From: Photobacterium alginatilyticum
Lineage (GTDB): Bacteria; Pseudomonadota; Gammaproteobacteria; Enterobacterales; Vibrionaceae
NCBI RefSeq assembly: GCF_009910675.1
Contig: NZ_RSEJ01000023.1
Coordinates: 1 to 64,000 of the forward strand
Length of the DNA stretch: 64,000 nt
Direction of reading: 5' to 3'
In this document: one piece after another, positions 63,711-64,000 of the stretch
How positions within the stretch are numbered: the stretch's first letter is position 1
Layout: each line of letters opens with the position of its first letter
The notes under the pieces: model-generated
Seen by the model: the letters and a program-made list of their open reading frames with translations, nothing else
The model's database searches: none
What the model was told of the DNA's origin: nothing
Position numbers and translations under genes: made by a program

Positions 63711-64000
63711 ATGGATTCACAACACCTTGTTCCCGAGCTTGCTCTGATTGAAGAACTACCGGAACACTGGAAAAGCCGGTTCGAGAAAGCACTCTATATG
63801 TTGTATGAGTCTTTGGAACAATCACCTGCGTTGGCCTGGGAAGAAATTGCTATTTCCTGTGCAATCTCCCCCCACCATTTCCACCGCGTATTCCGGGCTG
63901 TCTTCAACGAGGCGCCGGGGCAATACCTGCGTCGACTTCGACTGCAAACCGTGGTTGAAAAGCTTATCTATACCTCCGACAGCATTACCGATATCGCTGT
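63711..64000 (+). CDS. AraC-family regulator, N-terminal part (cut by window end)
   Basis: At least 97 residues, open to the window end. Residues about 24-97 form an AraC-type DNA-binding domain: LAWEEIAISCAISPHHFHRVF and a second helix region starting RRLRLQTVVEKLI then ITDIAV. The HTH is at the N-terminus, the arrangement of regulators with a C-terminal GyrI-like ligand domain. AAAGGTTAACGTT precedes the ATG. Its place as the last gene of the RND operon suggests that it controls the pump. Confidence 0.88.
   Translation, partial: MDSQHLVPELALIEELPEHWKSRFEKALYMLYESLEQSPALAWEEIAISCAISPHHFHRVFRAVFNEAPGQYLRRLRLQTVVEKLIYTSDSITDIA

Noticed and set aside
1-64000. CRISPR arrays, tRNA or rRNA genes
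   Set aside because: No regularly spaced repeats, cloverleaf-like sequences or rRNA sequence noticed while reading both strands; a covariance search was not possible.

Overview
This window looks like a stretch of a Vibrionaceae chromosome (Vibrio/Photobacterium type). The evidence is protein resemblance recalled from memory, not a search: an NAD-malic enzyme, SanA, YgjR, Tag, RhlE, NagK, a YfiP-like DTW protein, YbiT, Kbl-Tdh, MalZ and AnmK resemble gammaproteobacterial orthologues. Families I associate mainly with Vibrio relatives (DUF3802, DUF3334, a ~480-residue GAPDH, a VcINDY-like dicarboxylate carrier, a second FabH) sit between them. Several of these are, as I recall, on chromosome 2 in Vibrio cholerae, so a second-chromosome origin is a reasonable guess. 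No rRNA, tRNA, CRISPR array, integron cassette array or complete insertion sequence was seen.

Layout. 0-1.1 kb: 3' remnant of a LruC-domain gene and a small lipoprotein. 1.1-5.8 kb: an HrpB-like helicase, then a two-gene unit pairing an M15 peptidase-SH3b protein with a DUF2235 lipase-like membrane protein. 5.9-9.1 kb: a PhnD-like binding protein with a GGDEF-EAL protein. 9.5-14.9 kb: maeA, a secreted DUF2145 pair, an RDD membrane protein and sanA. 15-25 kb: dicarboxylate carrier, ygjR, fabH2, tag, a diguanylate cyclase, rhlE, nagK and tapT. 25-31.5 kb: signalling block with a chemoreceptor, DUF3802, a REC-CheC/PAS-GGDEF operon, an anchored glutaredoxin and CheX-like DUF3334. 31.6-34.4 kb: secreted ParB-like protein and a LysR/LysE pair. 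34.4-39.7 kb: an accessory run of small modifying enzymes (three GNATs, methyltransferase, APH-type kinase, ClbS/DfsB protein, YnfA). 39.7-42 kb: yaiI and ybiT, the latter behind a terminator-like leader. 42.3-47.1 kb: a small glycan locus (sulfotransferase, GT4, GT2, flippase). 47.1-50.6 kb: kbl-tdh and a divergent LysR gene. 50.8-58.1 kb: DUF4174 protein, malZ, anmK, a fused binding-protein/GGDEF sensor and the long GAPDH. 58.5-64 kb: an ABC-type membrane domain without ATPase, an RND adaptor, an RND pump and the start of an AraC-type regulator, cut by the window end.

Themes. Cyclic-di-GMP signalling is heavily represented: four GGDEF proteins, each with a different input module, two using periplasmic binding proteins (one as a separate gene, one fused). 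Central carbon enzymes (maeA, dicarboxylate carrier, tdh/kbl, malZ, nagK, anmK, GAPDH) form the metabolic backbone. The less-explained parts are the cell-envelope-attacking gene pair at 3.6-5.8 kb, the ybiT leader, the REC-CheC/GGDEF operon, the modifying-enzyme run and the RND operon with an orphan ABC membrane domain. All functions are from reading the sequence; no alignment or database search was run.
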